Shown one piece after another: positions 1-8,966 of a DNA stretch of 64,000 nucleotides. The DNA is from Chloranthus sessilifolius (lineage: Eukaryota > Streptophyta > Magnoliopsida > Chloranthales > Chloranthaceae). The position numbers and the translations under genes are program-made. The first letter of the stretch is position 1, and each line of letters starts with the position of its first letter. The stretch covers positions 96,446,765 through 96,510,764 of the forward strand of contig CM037588.1 in NCBI GenBank assembly GCA_021018995.1, given 5' to 3'. A model generated the notes under the pieces. That model ran no database searches and was not told the DNA's origin. It saw nothing but the letters and a program-made list of their open reading frames with translations.

Positions 1-2
1 CA

Positions 3-710
3 GGGGACTCGATTAGAAGGAGAGAATTGGAACCTGAACTCCTTTTCATTGACCAAGTCCTGCGAAAGAACATATACTGCTCAGGACATCAGCAGGAGAG
101 GAGAACCCCCATTGCGGATGTTGTCTACTCCTTCCACCAGGGCCATGGCTTCCATGCAGCCTGGCTAATTTTTGAGGCAATGAAAGACATAGTGGAGAAG
201 ATAGGGACAAACAAGAAGCCTCACACACTCCCTTATGCCATGATCATTACTTTGTTGTTACTCAAGGGGGGCTACAAGATAGAAAGAACTGAGCAGACCA
301 CTACCCTTGCCCCTACAACTTTTGCCAAGAGGCAATGGGGAATCAGCAGGAGTCTGATGGAGGCCCAGAAGAAAAAGAAAGCTGAGGCGCAGGCCCTTCC
401 CAAACAAGCAGAAGATGCAGCTGGAGCAAGGTCTACCCCTACTACCAAGGAGGTGCTCACGGAGCATGTTGCCACCACTGTTGCAGCAGCCCCCATTTCC
501 CCTCCACCTTTTATTCCTGCATCCACCACCCCTCTTCCATCTATCTCTCACCCTCCCCTGTTTACATCATCCATGCCCACTCCCCCTTCACCTGTGATTG
601 GTACTTGGGAGGACTCCCCATCCCCTACCCTACCTCAGTACACAACCCCAATACCCCCATCAGCTATACCTAAACCTACCAGCCCTCCCCTCATTTCCTA
701 CAAAAAATGA
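3..710 (+). pseudogene. Accessory ORF2, N-terminal half (plant transposon-protein-like domain)
   Basis: The frame is open from the window edge to a stop at 708-710, so the true start is outside. The conserved core includes VLRKNIYC, QERRTPIADVVYSFH and KKPHTLPYAMI. It aligns well with the minus-strand ORF2 of Athila-5 (29430-30119), which has VLRKNVYYS, QERRHPIVDALFSFH and KKPHALPYYRLI. From memory this domain resembles the family labelled putative plant transposon protein; no search was possible. After about residue 110 it becomes Lys/Ala and then Pro/Ser/Thr rich. The ORF lies after pol, where some Athila elements carry an envelope-like gene, but I see no clear signal peptide or membrane span here. 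Function is unknown. Confidence 0.6.
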
Positions 711-1815
711 AAAATCACTAACAAAATCCCCACCATCTCCCAGACACCACCCACAATCCCTTCTACCCCCATTGACACACCACACCTTGAACAAGACACC
801 ACCCCAACCATACCTACTACATCCCCTAACAGACATTGACTTAACCCTTAACACATCCATAGGCTTCCAAGCCTTTCTGTCTACCTTCCTTGACACAATG
901 CCTACCTACTACACTCCTCTCCCGGACTCCCCAACTACATCACAACATCACTCCCCAGAACCCCATTCTTCCCCTCCTTCCACTTTCCACCATGCACCTT
1001 CCTCACCTTTCCAACCAGTACCCTCTTCTTCACAGACCCAACCTCCCAGCCCTGACACACTAACTCTTATCCGATCCCTTATCCAAGACATCCAAGCTCA
1101 TTTATCCACCACTACCCAAAAATAGGACCAGATGCAGACTAAACTCACCTCCATCCAATCCACCCTACACACATTAGCCAATCCACCCATCCCTCCACCA
1201 CCCACTACAACCCCCCTGGTCCTGTCCACTAATAAAGAAACCCAAACAGACTTCCCTCCTGACTCACACCCCCCCACCATCACCATTACCTTTTACCCCC
1301 TATTCCCTTTCATACCTTTCACCATTCCCATCTTTCCTCCCTCATCACCCCCTACTCCTACTGAGCCTACCCCATTCTCATTTCCCCCTATACCCTACAT
1401 CTCACCTCTTATCCTACCACCTCCAACTTACACTGACAAAAAGACCCAGACTGACCCAGAACTTATCCCCTCCCCACATCTAGACTTACCCCTGTTACCC
1501 CCCCTTCTCCCCCCCAGGATTAATCACAGTTTGCTCCTTCCACTTCCTATCTGCCCATCGCACCAAAACATCATTTCTACAACCCTCCCTACCTCACCAT
1601 CCTCCATCACATGCAGGATAATCCTTACATTCAGAAGGATGTCCTAAGGGGTATGGCCAAACTTCGCCAATCCATTGAGACCCCCCCTATAGGAGCAGAT
1701 TGATGAAATGAAAGAGGCCCACAGAAAATAACTACTAGGCATCTCCTTAGGGTGGAAAAACATCCTGGAGGCCTATCAGAAGACCAAGGCTATAGCATAG
1801 TATAATGCGCTGAAT
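711..1815 (+). pseudogene. Proline/threonine/serine-rich middle of ORF2, frameshifted
   Basis: Low-complexity C-rich sequence encodes Pro-, Ser-, Thr- and His-rich peptides in more than one frame (598-1125 and 1132-1647 are long open stretches). The matching part of Athila-5 (28150-29429) is rich in the same residues. Because the composition leaves several frames open, the true frame cannot be fixed by eye. In-frame stops appear between 1640 and 1815. It is best read as a degenerate linker joining the conserved N-terminal domain to the coiled-coil C-terminal part. Confidence 0.45.
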
Positions 1816-2616
1816 TTGGAGTTGGAGAAAACAAATGCTGCTACAGAGAAGGCCCAGGCCAGAATGTTTGAAAAGAGGCTCAAAAATGCCCAAGAGATCT
1901 TCAACATCCAAAAAGAGATCCATGAGACTGACCTCCTAAAACACCAAATTCAGATTGCCTCATTGGAATCTGCATTGGCTGCTGCCAGAAATGTTCCTCT
2001 GCAGCCCACCCCAATCTCTGTTCAAATGCCCGACCCAGAGCCGACAGCTACTCCATCTACAGTCGCCCAGTCTGAAGAGGCACAACCTAAGACCCAGTAA
2101 GAGAAAGGGAAGGCCCCAGCTGCCCCTCCTCCATCATCTCCTACAGAGCAGCCTCCACCTCCCAAGGCCTCTGCTGCACCTCCACAAGAGCAAACTTATC
2201 CTAAGCAGAGGAAAGTCACTGCTATGAGGACTGCTCCCAAAGCTGCCCCTTTAAAAATTGGCAAAGAGCTCGCTGCCCAGTCTGAGGAGGCACATTCCGT
2301 TGACTAGCCTGAGTCCCAGGAAAAAGGGAAATCCCTAGTAGTCTCCACTGAGGAAGCCAAAGGCAAAGGAAAAGGCAAATCCCCTGCAACCCCCTCTGCA
2401 AAGCGGAAAGGAAAAGCCCCTCAAGAACCCAAGGAACCAAAAATACCCAATTAACCAAAAGTAAGGGTGAGGGCACCTAAAGCTCCTACTACCAAGAAAA
2501 CACCAGCCGAAGTAAAAAAGGAAAGGGAGGCAAAGAAGAAACTGGACAAAGCTGCCCGTAGGGCACATGCTAAAAAGATGGGCTGGGATTTCTTCATAGA
2601 TTCGGATTCAGATTAG
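1816..2616 (+). pseudogene. ORF2 C-terminal part: coiled coil plus Lys-rich tail
   Basis: One frame runs from 1816 to a TAG at 2614-2616, interrupted by in-frame stops at 2098-2100, about 2305 and about 2452. The first 60 codons are rich in Glu, Lys, Ala and Gln and look like a coiled coil (KAQARMFEKRLKNAQEIF). A Pro/Ala/Lys linker follows, then a basic end with AHAKKMGWDFF. The same ending, HAKKMGWDKF, closes the ORF2 remnant of Athila-7 at 41262-41630. This shows the ending is a conserved C-terminus and not a chance reading. Dead copy; function unknown. Confidence 0.6.
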
Positions 2617-3202
2617 ACCATCAATTTTAGATTAGTTTTTTCAAGTTTTTGTAATTCCCATTGTACATGTTTTTGTAGTTAATATAATTTTCAATTTTTG
2701 TCTATTGATCTATTTTGTGTGGTTGTTTAAGTTTTTTTTTTTTTCCTACTTTTTCTTTTTATGCCATTTTGTCCTGGGAGATGTCTTTTGGGTGGTTATG
2801 ATCATTTCATATAGAAATCAATGTGACGGTTGACTTCAATCATAAGTTTAAAGTGGTTTCCTTTTCGTACTTGTGGCCCCTATCTGAACTCCTCGCGGAG
2901 TCTTTAACACGCGCCAAACAAAACTCCGCACCTTCCTCTGTGCAGTTGTGCGACCCACAGGATTCCCTTAATTGCACAGGTTAAATTTAGCCACTCATTT
3001 ATTGCTCTCCTCTTTTCCCAGAATCAGTTGTGTGTTTCTTCATTCCCCACACAATCATCATTTATTGCCAAGCTTGAAAAGGGGCACAACTTTAAATCCG
3101 CCGATTCATGTTTCACAGTTCAACTCTTTTAAGTCGACCCTTAGTTTCTCTTCATTTCATCCCTCCTATTCTAACCCTAGCGGTCCATACCTCCTCACAC
3201 TC
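2617..3202 (+). other. Spacer between ORF2 and the small ORF
   Basis: The spacer is AT-rich with T-runs (around 2730-2760), followed by a stretch with CGCG-type words (about 2890-2960) like those in the Athila LTRs. No convincing ORF was seen. It may hold the leader of the small ORF that follows. Confidence 0.4.
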
Positions 3203-3460
3203 ATGGCGGATGACAAACCCTTCGGGTTCCCCATCAAATTCTACCTCATCTGGGAGGATCCCCCACCGCCAAAGGAGCCGGACCCCTTGCAATTTCTCTG
3301 GGATGAGTTTGACGAGGTCCAGCGTATCCTAGCCAAGGAAGAGAAGCAAAAGCAGAAGGAGGAGAGGAAAAAGAAGAGAGAGAAAAAGAAGAAAAAAATT
3401 GATCCACCTGCATCTCCCACGCCACCTTCCACACACCCTCTCCCACCGCCTCTCCCTTGA
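3203..3460 (+). CDS. Small conserved Athila ORF, 85 aa, unknown function
   Basis: Starts at ATG 3203 and ends with TGA at 3458-3460. Residues 1-40 contain DDK, KFY, DPPPPKEPDPLQ and LWDEFDE. Residues 45-65 are almost entirely Lys, Glu and Gln, and the last 20 are Pro/Ser/Thr. The start is chosen because Athila-8 has a matching ATG (minus strand, 49762) opening a homologue with the same DPPPPKEPDPLQ core, a similar charged segment and a Pro-rich tail, in the same place 170-190 bp before the internal polypurine tract. Two copies in diverged elements with similar length suggest real coding. I do not recognise the family. The length and position do not fit gag, protease, RT or integrase. Confidence 0.55.
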   Translation: MADDKPFGFPIKFYLIWEDPPPPKEPDPLQFLWDEFDEVQRILAKEEKQKQKEERKKKREKKKKKIDPPASPTPPSTHPLPPPLP

Positions 3461-3645
3461 TCCCTCTTCCCCCCCATTTTGTCTTTTCTTTTAACCTCTT
3501 TTTGTACCATTTTCTTTTTCTTTTAATGATAGTTTCTTTTCGTTCTATACTGTTCAGTAGCATTATTTTTTCTGTTTCTCTGTCTTCTGCTGTGTTTATT
3601 TTTGTCTGTCTGATTGGAATCTACTGCCTTTTATCACCTTTGAAC

Positions 3646-3682
3646 CAGTGAGGACACTGCTCCGAATGGTTTGGGGGTGTGG
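3646..3682 (+). promoter_or_regulatory. Internal polypurine tract with upstream hairpin
   Basis: CAGTG (3646-3650), loop AGGA, CACTG (3655-3659) forms a small perfect hairpin. It is followed by GGTTTGGGGGTGTGG (3668-3682). The same block recurs in Athila-5 (27395-27432), Athila-7 (41031-41068) and Athila-8 (49287-49325), about 1.6 kb upstream of the terminal polypurine tract. Its likely role is a second plus-strand priming site; that is inference. Confidence 0.6.
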
Positions 3683-5254
3683 CAGTCTGCCAATAGAATA
3701 GTTAATTTTAGTGCAGTAATGGTGGTATAACTGGGATGAATAAAGTTAATTTTCACTTAGCTTGATACAATGAGGAAACATGTAAAAATTTAAATATTTT
3801 TGTAGACTTTTCGAAATAGAAAAAGTTAAAAAAAAAATCTTCACACCACCATGAAGCTAATATTAGAATATTTTTCAGTTAGTACTCAGTGAGCCTAAGA
3901 GGAGAGAAACAAATGAAAATACACCCCATGGGTTAAATTTGATGACCATGCCTACTGAGAATTGGGCCCAACGTTTTCTTTTGAAGAGTGTTTTTGGCAT
4001 TATTTCTGCTCTAGGGACTGATTGAATCCAGACTTTTTCACTAGAAGTTGTGCAACTCCAAATCAAAACTAATTGACAGCACTCATGAGACTAAGGAAAT
4101 GATCCAAGGCCCTCATTTGGACAGTTTGAGCCTAAATATCAAACCTTCTAAAATCTGCCCTTTTGCATACACTAGTTGAGCCTTAAAATCATAATTTTCT
4201 TTCACAAACACCAGAACACTTGCACCTTAACCTCATTACCTGAGTCAACCTTACCCTCACTCTGAGAATTCATAAGGTAAAGGAGAAGGAGGTAAAGATA
4301 CTGAGAATGGTCCAACATTCTGTGGAAGGTGAAGAAAAGCAACTTGTGAATAGCTGTGTATCAATGGCAGTTGTGTGGCAGTTCATCAAAAGAATGAATA
4401 AAAAAAATAAAAAGAGAAAAAGAAAGAGAAGTCTAGAGGACAATATCATCTGAAAATTGAAAAGAAGAGGAGAAGCTAGCCACTTTGAGTCTGAAATATA
4501 AAAAGAAAGTTGAAGTTTTTGCTGAAATGAAGGTTGTGAAGTCATGAATCACTCCTTACCTTGCTGATTTCTTAATTTGGACTCCCTTTTTACCCCTTTA
4601 TTCTTTACATCCCTCAGCCATAAGCCACATTACAACCCATTCTAAAAGACCTTGTGGATCCAAAGTTAAATGAGTTGTCATGTGGAGATGAGGAGTTGTC
4701 CAATCTATAGTAAGAATTCTTGAAGATGTCAGAAATTAGAAGCTTTGCCTATGCTCATGCTTGCAGACCCATTTGGGGTCTGCAACTTCTCTTGAGCTGT
4801 TGAGAATGTGAACACCCTCAGGTTATTAATGTTGAGAGATAGCCCTAGTGAGAATTGGGTCTGAATTTAAACCTCATTGGGGTTGTATCCAACCAGAATT
4901 TTGAATTAAAGGCAAGCTGGGTATTGATTTTTATACATCGAAATTCTAATGATAAATGAATAGTGGTAAAGTAAACACATGTTAACTTGTAAGTTTTAAA
5001 TGGCCTACAACATTGCTGCAGTTTCCTCTAAGTGAAATTTTTTTTTGGTGTGGAATGAAGCTTTAAACATGGAAATCTGTGTTGTAATTATCTGCACTAT
5101 ACTTAACTGTTTTAATGGTGAAGTTTGTGGGTGTCTTCACTGAAAACCCTCAGGAGACTTCACTCTTCCACTAGGGATCACCTAGGGGTTTAAAAGGCTT
5201 GGTACATATGCTAAATGTACCCGTGATCCCTACGAAAGTGGCATTTAATTACAG
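3683..5254 (+). other. Non-coding segment between the two polypurine tracts
   Basis: About 1.57 kb with no credible coding frame; open stretches on either strand are short and unsupported. The equivalent region exists at similar length in Athila-5 (25768-27394), Athila-7 (39412-41030) and Athila-8 (47681-49286) and keeps recognisable blocks. Examples are the stretch around 4085-4135 with its aaggccctcatttgg-like core and the stretch just before 5210 with GGATCACCTAGGGG. Conservation without coding suggests an RNA or cis function. Confidence 0.6.
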
Positions 5255-5292
5255 CTTTGCTAATGGACTAGCAAAGATTAGGTTTGGGAGTG
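5255..5292 (+). promoter_or_regulatory. Hairpin and terminal polypurine tract (PPT) of Athila-1
   Basis: CTTTGCTA (5255-5262), a 6-nt loop and TAGCAAAG (5269-5276) form a perfect 8-bp hairpin. Four bases later comes GGTTTGGGAGTG (5281-5292), immediately followed by the LTR start TGTTAAGA. The position directly before the 3' LTR defines the plus-strand primer. Confidence 0.8.
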
Positions 5293-6970
5293 TGTTAAGA
5301 CCTAAAAAGTACCACTTTTCACCCCTTAACTTAATCTCTGTTAGACCCTTAATCATTTAATAAATGTATTTTGAGTCTATTCTGTAGATAATAAGCAACA
5401 GCTACAAATAAACCCCCAACCATGCCAAGAAGCTCACTGTTGCCCTGAAACTACCTCAGCAGAATGAAGGATGAACCCAGACAGAGAGTTGGCTGCAGCA
5501 TAGGCACATCAAAGCAGAAATAAACCAAGAAGAATGCCTCACGCAGATGTCACAGGGTTCAATTGAACCAGAGATAATGCCTTCGTGCAGTTGTTGCGGG
5601 CTTGACAAAGCACAAAGTCGCTAGCTCTTAGCGCCGTTCTTTATGCGGGTTGGTGCGAGAATTGAAAAGACTTCACGAGGTCCTCGCGGCCTTTCGATCT
5701 TAAGCGCTTCAAACTCAAGAAATGAGTCTTCAATCGTCGCGCAATTCACTGAAGAGAGAGAGCTTCAAGGAAATGCTCGCGCGATCCATAGGCTCATGAA
5801 CACTGCTTCTTTGCGAGGATTCGTCGTGAGATTCACTAAGGGACGAACTGCGCGAGCAATTCCGGTGCCATTCAAAGCTAAAGAGCAATCTCGCGATAGC
5901 CATTAGTATCTCGCGATGACCAAAATGTCAATCCCACGACGGCATGAACTTCAAATCAATTCAACCCTGCGACACCAATTCTACCACATGGAAAGATCTG
6001 TAAATCTTCTCTACTCAGTGACGATTGGGTTCTTAACTGCTCCCCACTTCTGCAGGGGTAATCTGGGAACTTCCAGTAACTAGGGCACTCACTCCAATGC
6101 TCCAATCTCTATGCACACTCCCCGAGGCATCCAAGGGACAAGAATGGGTCGCAATTGAAAAGATGAAATTAGGGTTTTCCTAACCCTAATTCACACACAG
6201 TCGACTGCTATATAAGCCTAAGCCTAGCTTAGGTTTGAGGACCTTTTGGATTGACTTTAGACTTAGACTTTTTCAGACTTCGTCTTCTCGATTAAGCGGT
6301 AAATTTCAGTAGGCTAAGGTAAGGTTCTAGGTAGTTTCTTTTTCTTTTTTTTTCTTCTCTCCATAGTCCATCACTTGCTGGCTATGCCTTTTGTATGATT
6401 ATATGATATAATTTTTTAATGGAGTTTTGTAATAGGATCTATTACATGTATGGGATGGTGTTTTTATTGTGAGTTGTTCTGTACAAGGCTGCTGCCTTGA
6501 GACCCCCCATTGCTAAGTTGTATTGTAAGCAATAGAGGATTATTTTTACAGTTTTATTTAGATCCAAGTGACCTGTGTGTCCAGGTTAGGCACATTGCAG
6601 GCCTTCCCCCACCACAGGATCCACTAAATCTGAATCCCCATGGGAGCTTGAGCTGGTAGCCTTGTGAACATGGTGGCAGCAGCAATGTTCTTGTTCTGTC
6701 TTAGACCTCTATGAGGAGGATAGCCTCTGTCGATAGTCTGTGACCATTCAAGTGGACAAGTTATAGCCCTAAGGTAAAGCCAATCCACAGATCTAAGACA
6801 GATTCTTCTTCTCTGCACTTATGCTTGTAGCCTTGTGAGAGATTGTGCAGAGACAGACTCCCCTATATTTGTATAGACCCACCATCAGATTGCAGACCTG
6901 ATCTGGCTGTGGAGATTGTAGGCTTGTGATTGGATCACTGCAGTCTTTCTAAAAGCAGTGAACAACCATG
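5293..6970 (+). repeat. 3' LTR of Athila-1, truncated
   Basis: Begins TGTTAAGACCTAAAAAGTACC, the same start as the reverse complement of the Athila-7 and Athila-8 LTRs. It contains a CpG-rich U3-like zone (about 5580-5960) with many GCGAG or CTCGC words, a TATA box, then R/U5-like sequence. This includes the reverse of the box ending AAATGGTCACAG found twice in the other LTRs (around 6738-6772). Full Athila LTRs here are about 2.45-2.7 kb, so roughly 0.8-0.9 kb is missing at the Tat-2 junction. Confidence 0.8.
6209..6215 (+). promoter_or_regulatory. TATA box of the Athila-1 LTR
   Basis: TATATAA lies in the context actgcTATATAAgcc. The same context is found in the LTRs of Athila-7 and Athila-8 on the other strand. 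It is the likely RNA polymerase II core promoter of the element. Confidence 0.6.
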
Positions 6971-7354
6971 TGTAGACACCAAAATTCAGCCCAAGGCCCG
7001 ATCAATCTGTACTTCGGGAGAGATGTACCCCTGTGCTTCCGATGGCATCCCTGAACCCGTGGAAATCCACCCAAACCTTTAGGAATCACCTTGAACCCTT
7101 TAGAACCATTTCCCAACCCTTAGAGATCGCCCCTAAACCCTAGAATCCCTTCCCATACCTAACTTAAACCCTTTCGAGCAGTTGACGGGAGGAGAGCTAC
7201 AGAATTTCACACAGACCATTACCAAGGATGAACCATATACCATTGGAAAGAAGACTTCTCCAGCTTTCCAACAAGCTAAAGATCACCCAATTTGGAGCTA
7301 CGGTTCAAAAGTTATGGTTGTTCAAGTTTCACATAAATTCATAGGACTTTTACT

Positions 7355-7574
7355 CAGGCGTGGATATTACATACGCCCAGCCATTTTTGCCCCAGATTAG
7401 TCAGGCGTATATATTATATACGCCTGCCTATTTTGGGGGAAATTTGGCCAGGCGTATATAATATATATGCCCAGTATATGTGGGACCCACCACGGGCTTC
7501 ATCTTCCTAAGGCTCCCCTGTTTTTGGTGAAATTTACTGTTCCTAAATCGGGCGTATATAATATATATGCCCAG
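7355..7574 (+). repeat. Four palindromic repeats in the Tat-2 5' LTR
   Basis: Copies lie at 7355-7380, 7402-7426, 7449-7474 and 7550-7574. The copy at 7402 is a perfect inverted repeat with 12-bp arms CAGGCGTATATA around one central base. The others are near-palindromes with the same GC cap and AT core. They sit about 300 bp upstream of the TATA box. Confidence 0.85.
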
Positions 7575-7850
7575 CTTAGCTACAGTAACTGTCATCAGTT
7601 GCTCAAATTTCCTTCATCTAGTTTGACCCTGTGACCATCCCCTTTGTTGGGGTGGGTGTCTTGAGATTGGTTCACCCCCTTTGGGCTTGTTTGCAACCCT
7701 TAAGTCACCTTTGGTATCACCCCATCATCTACCATTAAAATCAATTTCCCAAAACCCTAGGACCTTGAAAACCTAAAAAACCTTCGATGGGGGATTACCT
7801 AATTGCTAAACCACTTAGCTCTTAAGTAAGCCCCTAACCCTCCCCTTCTC

Positions 7851-7858
7851 TATAAATA
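7851..7858 (+). promoter_or_regulatory. TATA box of the Tat-2 5' LTR
   Basis: TATAAATA sits inside the palindrome CTCTATAAATAGAG. The same element is present at 33377-33384 in the Tat-6 LTR but replaced in the right LTR of Tat-2. Confidence 0.65.
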
Positions 7859-8562
7859 GAGAGGCCCCCCTCTTCCTTAAGGGTTGAAAAAATTGGAGGT
7901 TAAGGATTTTGAGCTTAAGAGAGAACCCTAGTCAGAGAAAATGCACACATTTTTCTAGAATTCCAACATGCTTAGTTCATCCATTTCAACCCATTTCCCC
8001 CATTAGATCATTCCCTTTAGCTAAAGTCTAGCCTTGAGTCTTACTCGACGCTCCCTATTTTATCGAATCCTAGCATTAGAATCCATTCTCATACCATTTA
8101 AACCATCGAAAGCATGCCAAAGTGAAGGACTTCCACGGTGCAACAAGGGCCCGTGAGCTCCGGCTCACCCCTCTCTTCCTCTGCCTTCTTGGTGCTTCCT
8201 CCATCCAAGGATTCAAGCCGTTACGCCGCCGAAATTTTGGTTTGGCTCAAAGCTTGATAGGACCGTATTGCCTTCGGGCTAGGGGAAACTCCGCCCTTTT
8301 ATTTTTCTTTTTGGCCATAGATAGAGACCGCTACATGCGGGTTGATCGGGTGCCTAAACCCTTCCCGATCGATAACCGAAGCCCCTACCCTAGAGCCTTT
8401 GGCAAAGACCGGTAAATCAGAGTCATATTTAGCACTTCAGTGCTCAAAATATTAATTTGAAGGTTTCCCGGGTCATCAAAAGCTCCGGGTGGCGACCTTA
8501 CATTTTCATCAAAAGCGAGCACATCACCGTGACGGGTTCGAAAGGATCCATGGTAGCACAGA

Positions 8563-8580
8563 TGACGACTCTGCTGGGGA
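8563..8580 (+). promoter_or_regulatory. Primer-binding site of Tat-2
   Basis: TGACGACTCTGCTGGGGA starts 3 nt after the LTR end. The Tat-6 copy (34102-34119) reads TGGCGACTCTGCTGGGGA, so this copy has one change. From memory, Tat/Ogre elements use a tRNA-Arg type primer with this sequence. Confidence 0.75.
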
Positions 8581-8684
8581 GGAACAGAAAACAACAAAAA
8601 AAGAAAATAACCCAAAAAGAGATCTCTGTTATGGGGCATCGGCCCCCTCCTGTGTATATGATCTATGGTATTTACAGGAACAGG

Positions 8685-8966
8685 TCAGGGGCAGGAACCG
8701 CGCTTCAAAGCACTGATCTCTGTAACGAGAGAGTCCTCACGGGCATTCCGATCAGACAACCACCTACCATGAAGACTCTTCTGCCATCTCCGCGAAGCGT
8801 TAGCTGTACTGTGAGATTCAGTCAAAAGCCCAGTCAATCGAAGAACCTCATTCTCAGCCGTAGTAGCTCTCACCTCTGCAATCTCAGCTCTGGCCCTTTG
8901 TATGCCCCATATCAAGGCTCGACCCCTCTTAAAAGCCCACGTATCACCGGGCAAAGGTGCATGCAT
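8685..8966 (-). CDS. Antisense ORF inside Tat-2, 93 aa, unknown
   Basis: Read on the minus strand this frame starts at ATG 8966 and stops at TGA 8685-8687. The frame is open upstream to 9014, so it could be part of a longer protein. It encodes an acidic/basic helical peptide with GDTWAFKRGRALIWGIQRA, then AEIAEVRATTAENEVLRLTG, which looks like a coiled coil. It is opposite in direction to the element. From memory, some Tat/Grande-type elements carry antisense ORFs, often with captured plant gene pieces; whether this belongs to that class was not tested. The codon use looks protein-like, but a chance ORF is possible. Confidence 0.4.
   Translation of the reverse strand: MHAPLPGDTWAFKRGRALIWGIQRARAEIAEVRATTAENEVLRLTGLLTESHSTANASRRWQKSLHGRWLSDRNAREDSLVTEISALKRGSCP

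Larger units (their letters stand above)
1..6970 (+). mobile_element. Athila-1: 3' part of an Athila-type LTR retrotransposon
   Basis: Reading left to right this holds the accessory ORF2, a small ORF, an internal polypurine tract, about 1.6 kb of non-coding DNA, the terminal polypurine tract and the first 1678 bp of a 3' LTR. The same order is found in reverse orientation in Athila-5 and Athila-7, which fixes the orientation as plus. Gag and pol would lie left of the window. The LTR starts TGTTAAGACC, as in the other Athila copies, and is cut at 6970 by the start of Tat-2. The rest of this LTR was not found in the window. Assignment to Athila is by homology to the better preserved Athila-8 and is firm. 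Confidence 0.85.
6971..8560 (+). repeat. 5' LTR of Tat-2 (1590 bp)
   Basis: Starts TGTAGACACCAAAATTC and ends TGGTAGCACA. It carries four palindromic TATATA-cored motifs in its first 600 bp and a TATA box at 7851. The right part matches the LTRs at 10906-12514 and 32616-34099 closely, including GACGGGTTCGA(A/G)AGGATCC near the end. Confidence 0.85.

Noticed and set aside
3340-3400. A-rich stretch as a polyadenylation tail of a retrogene
   Set aside because: It encodes the Lys/Glu-rich middle of the small ORF and lacks flanking target duplications.
4270-4545. A minus-strand frame of 91 codons in the Athila-1 non-coding segment
   Set aside because: Phe/Leu/Ser-rich, no motif, and the matching regions of the other three Athila copies do not keep it open.
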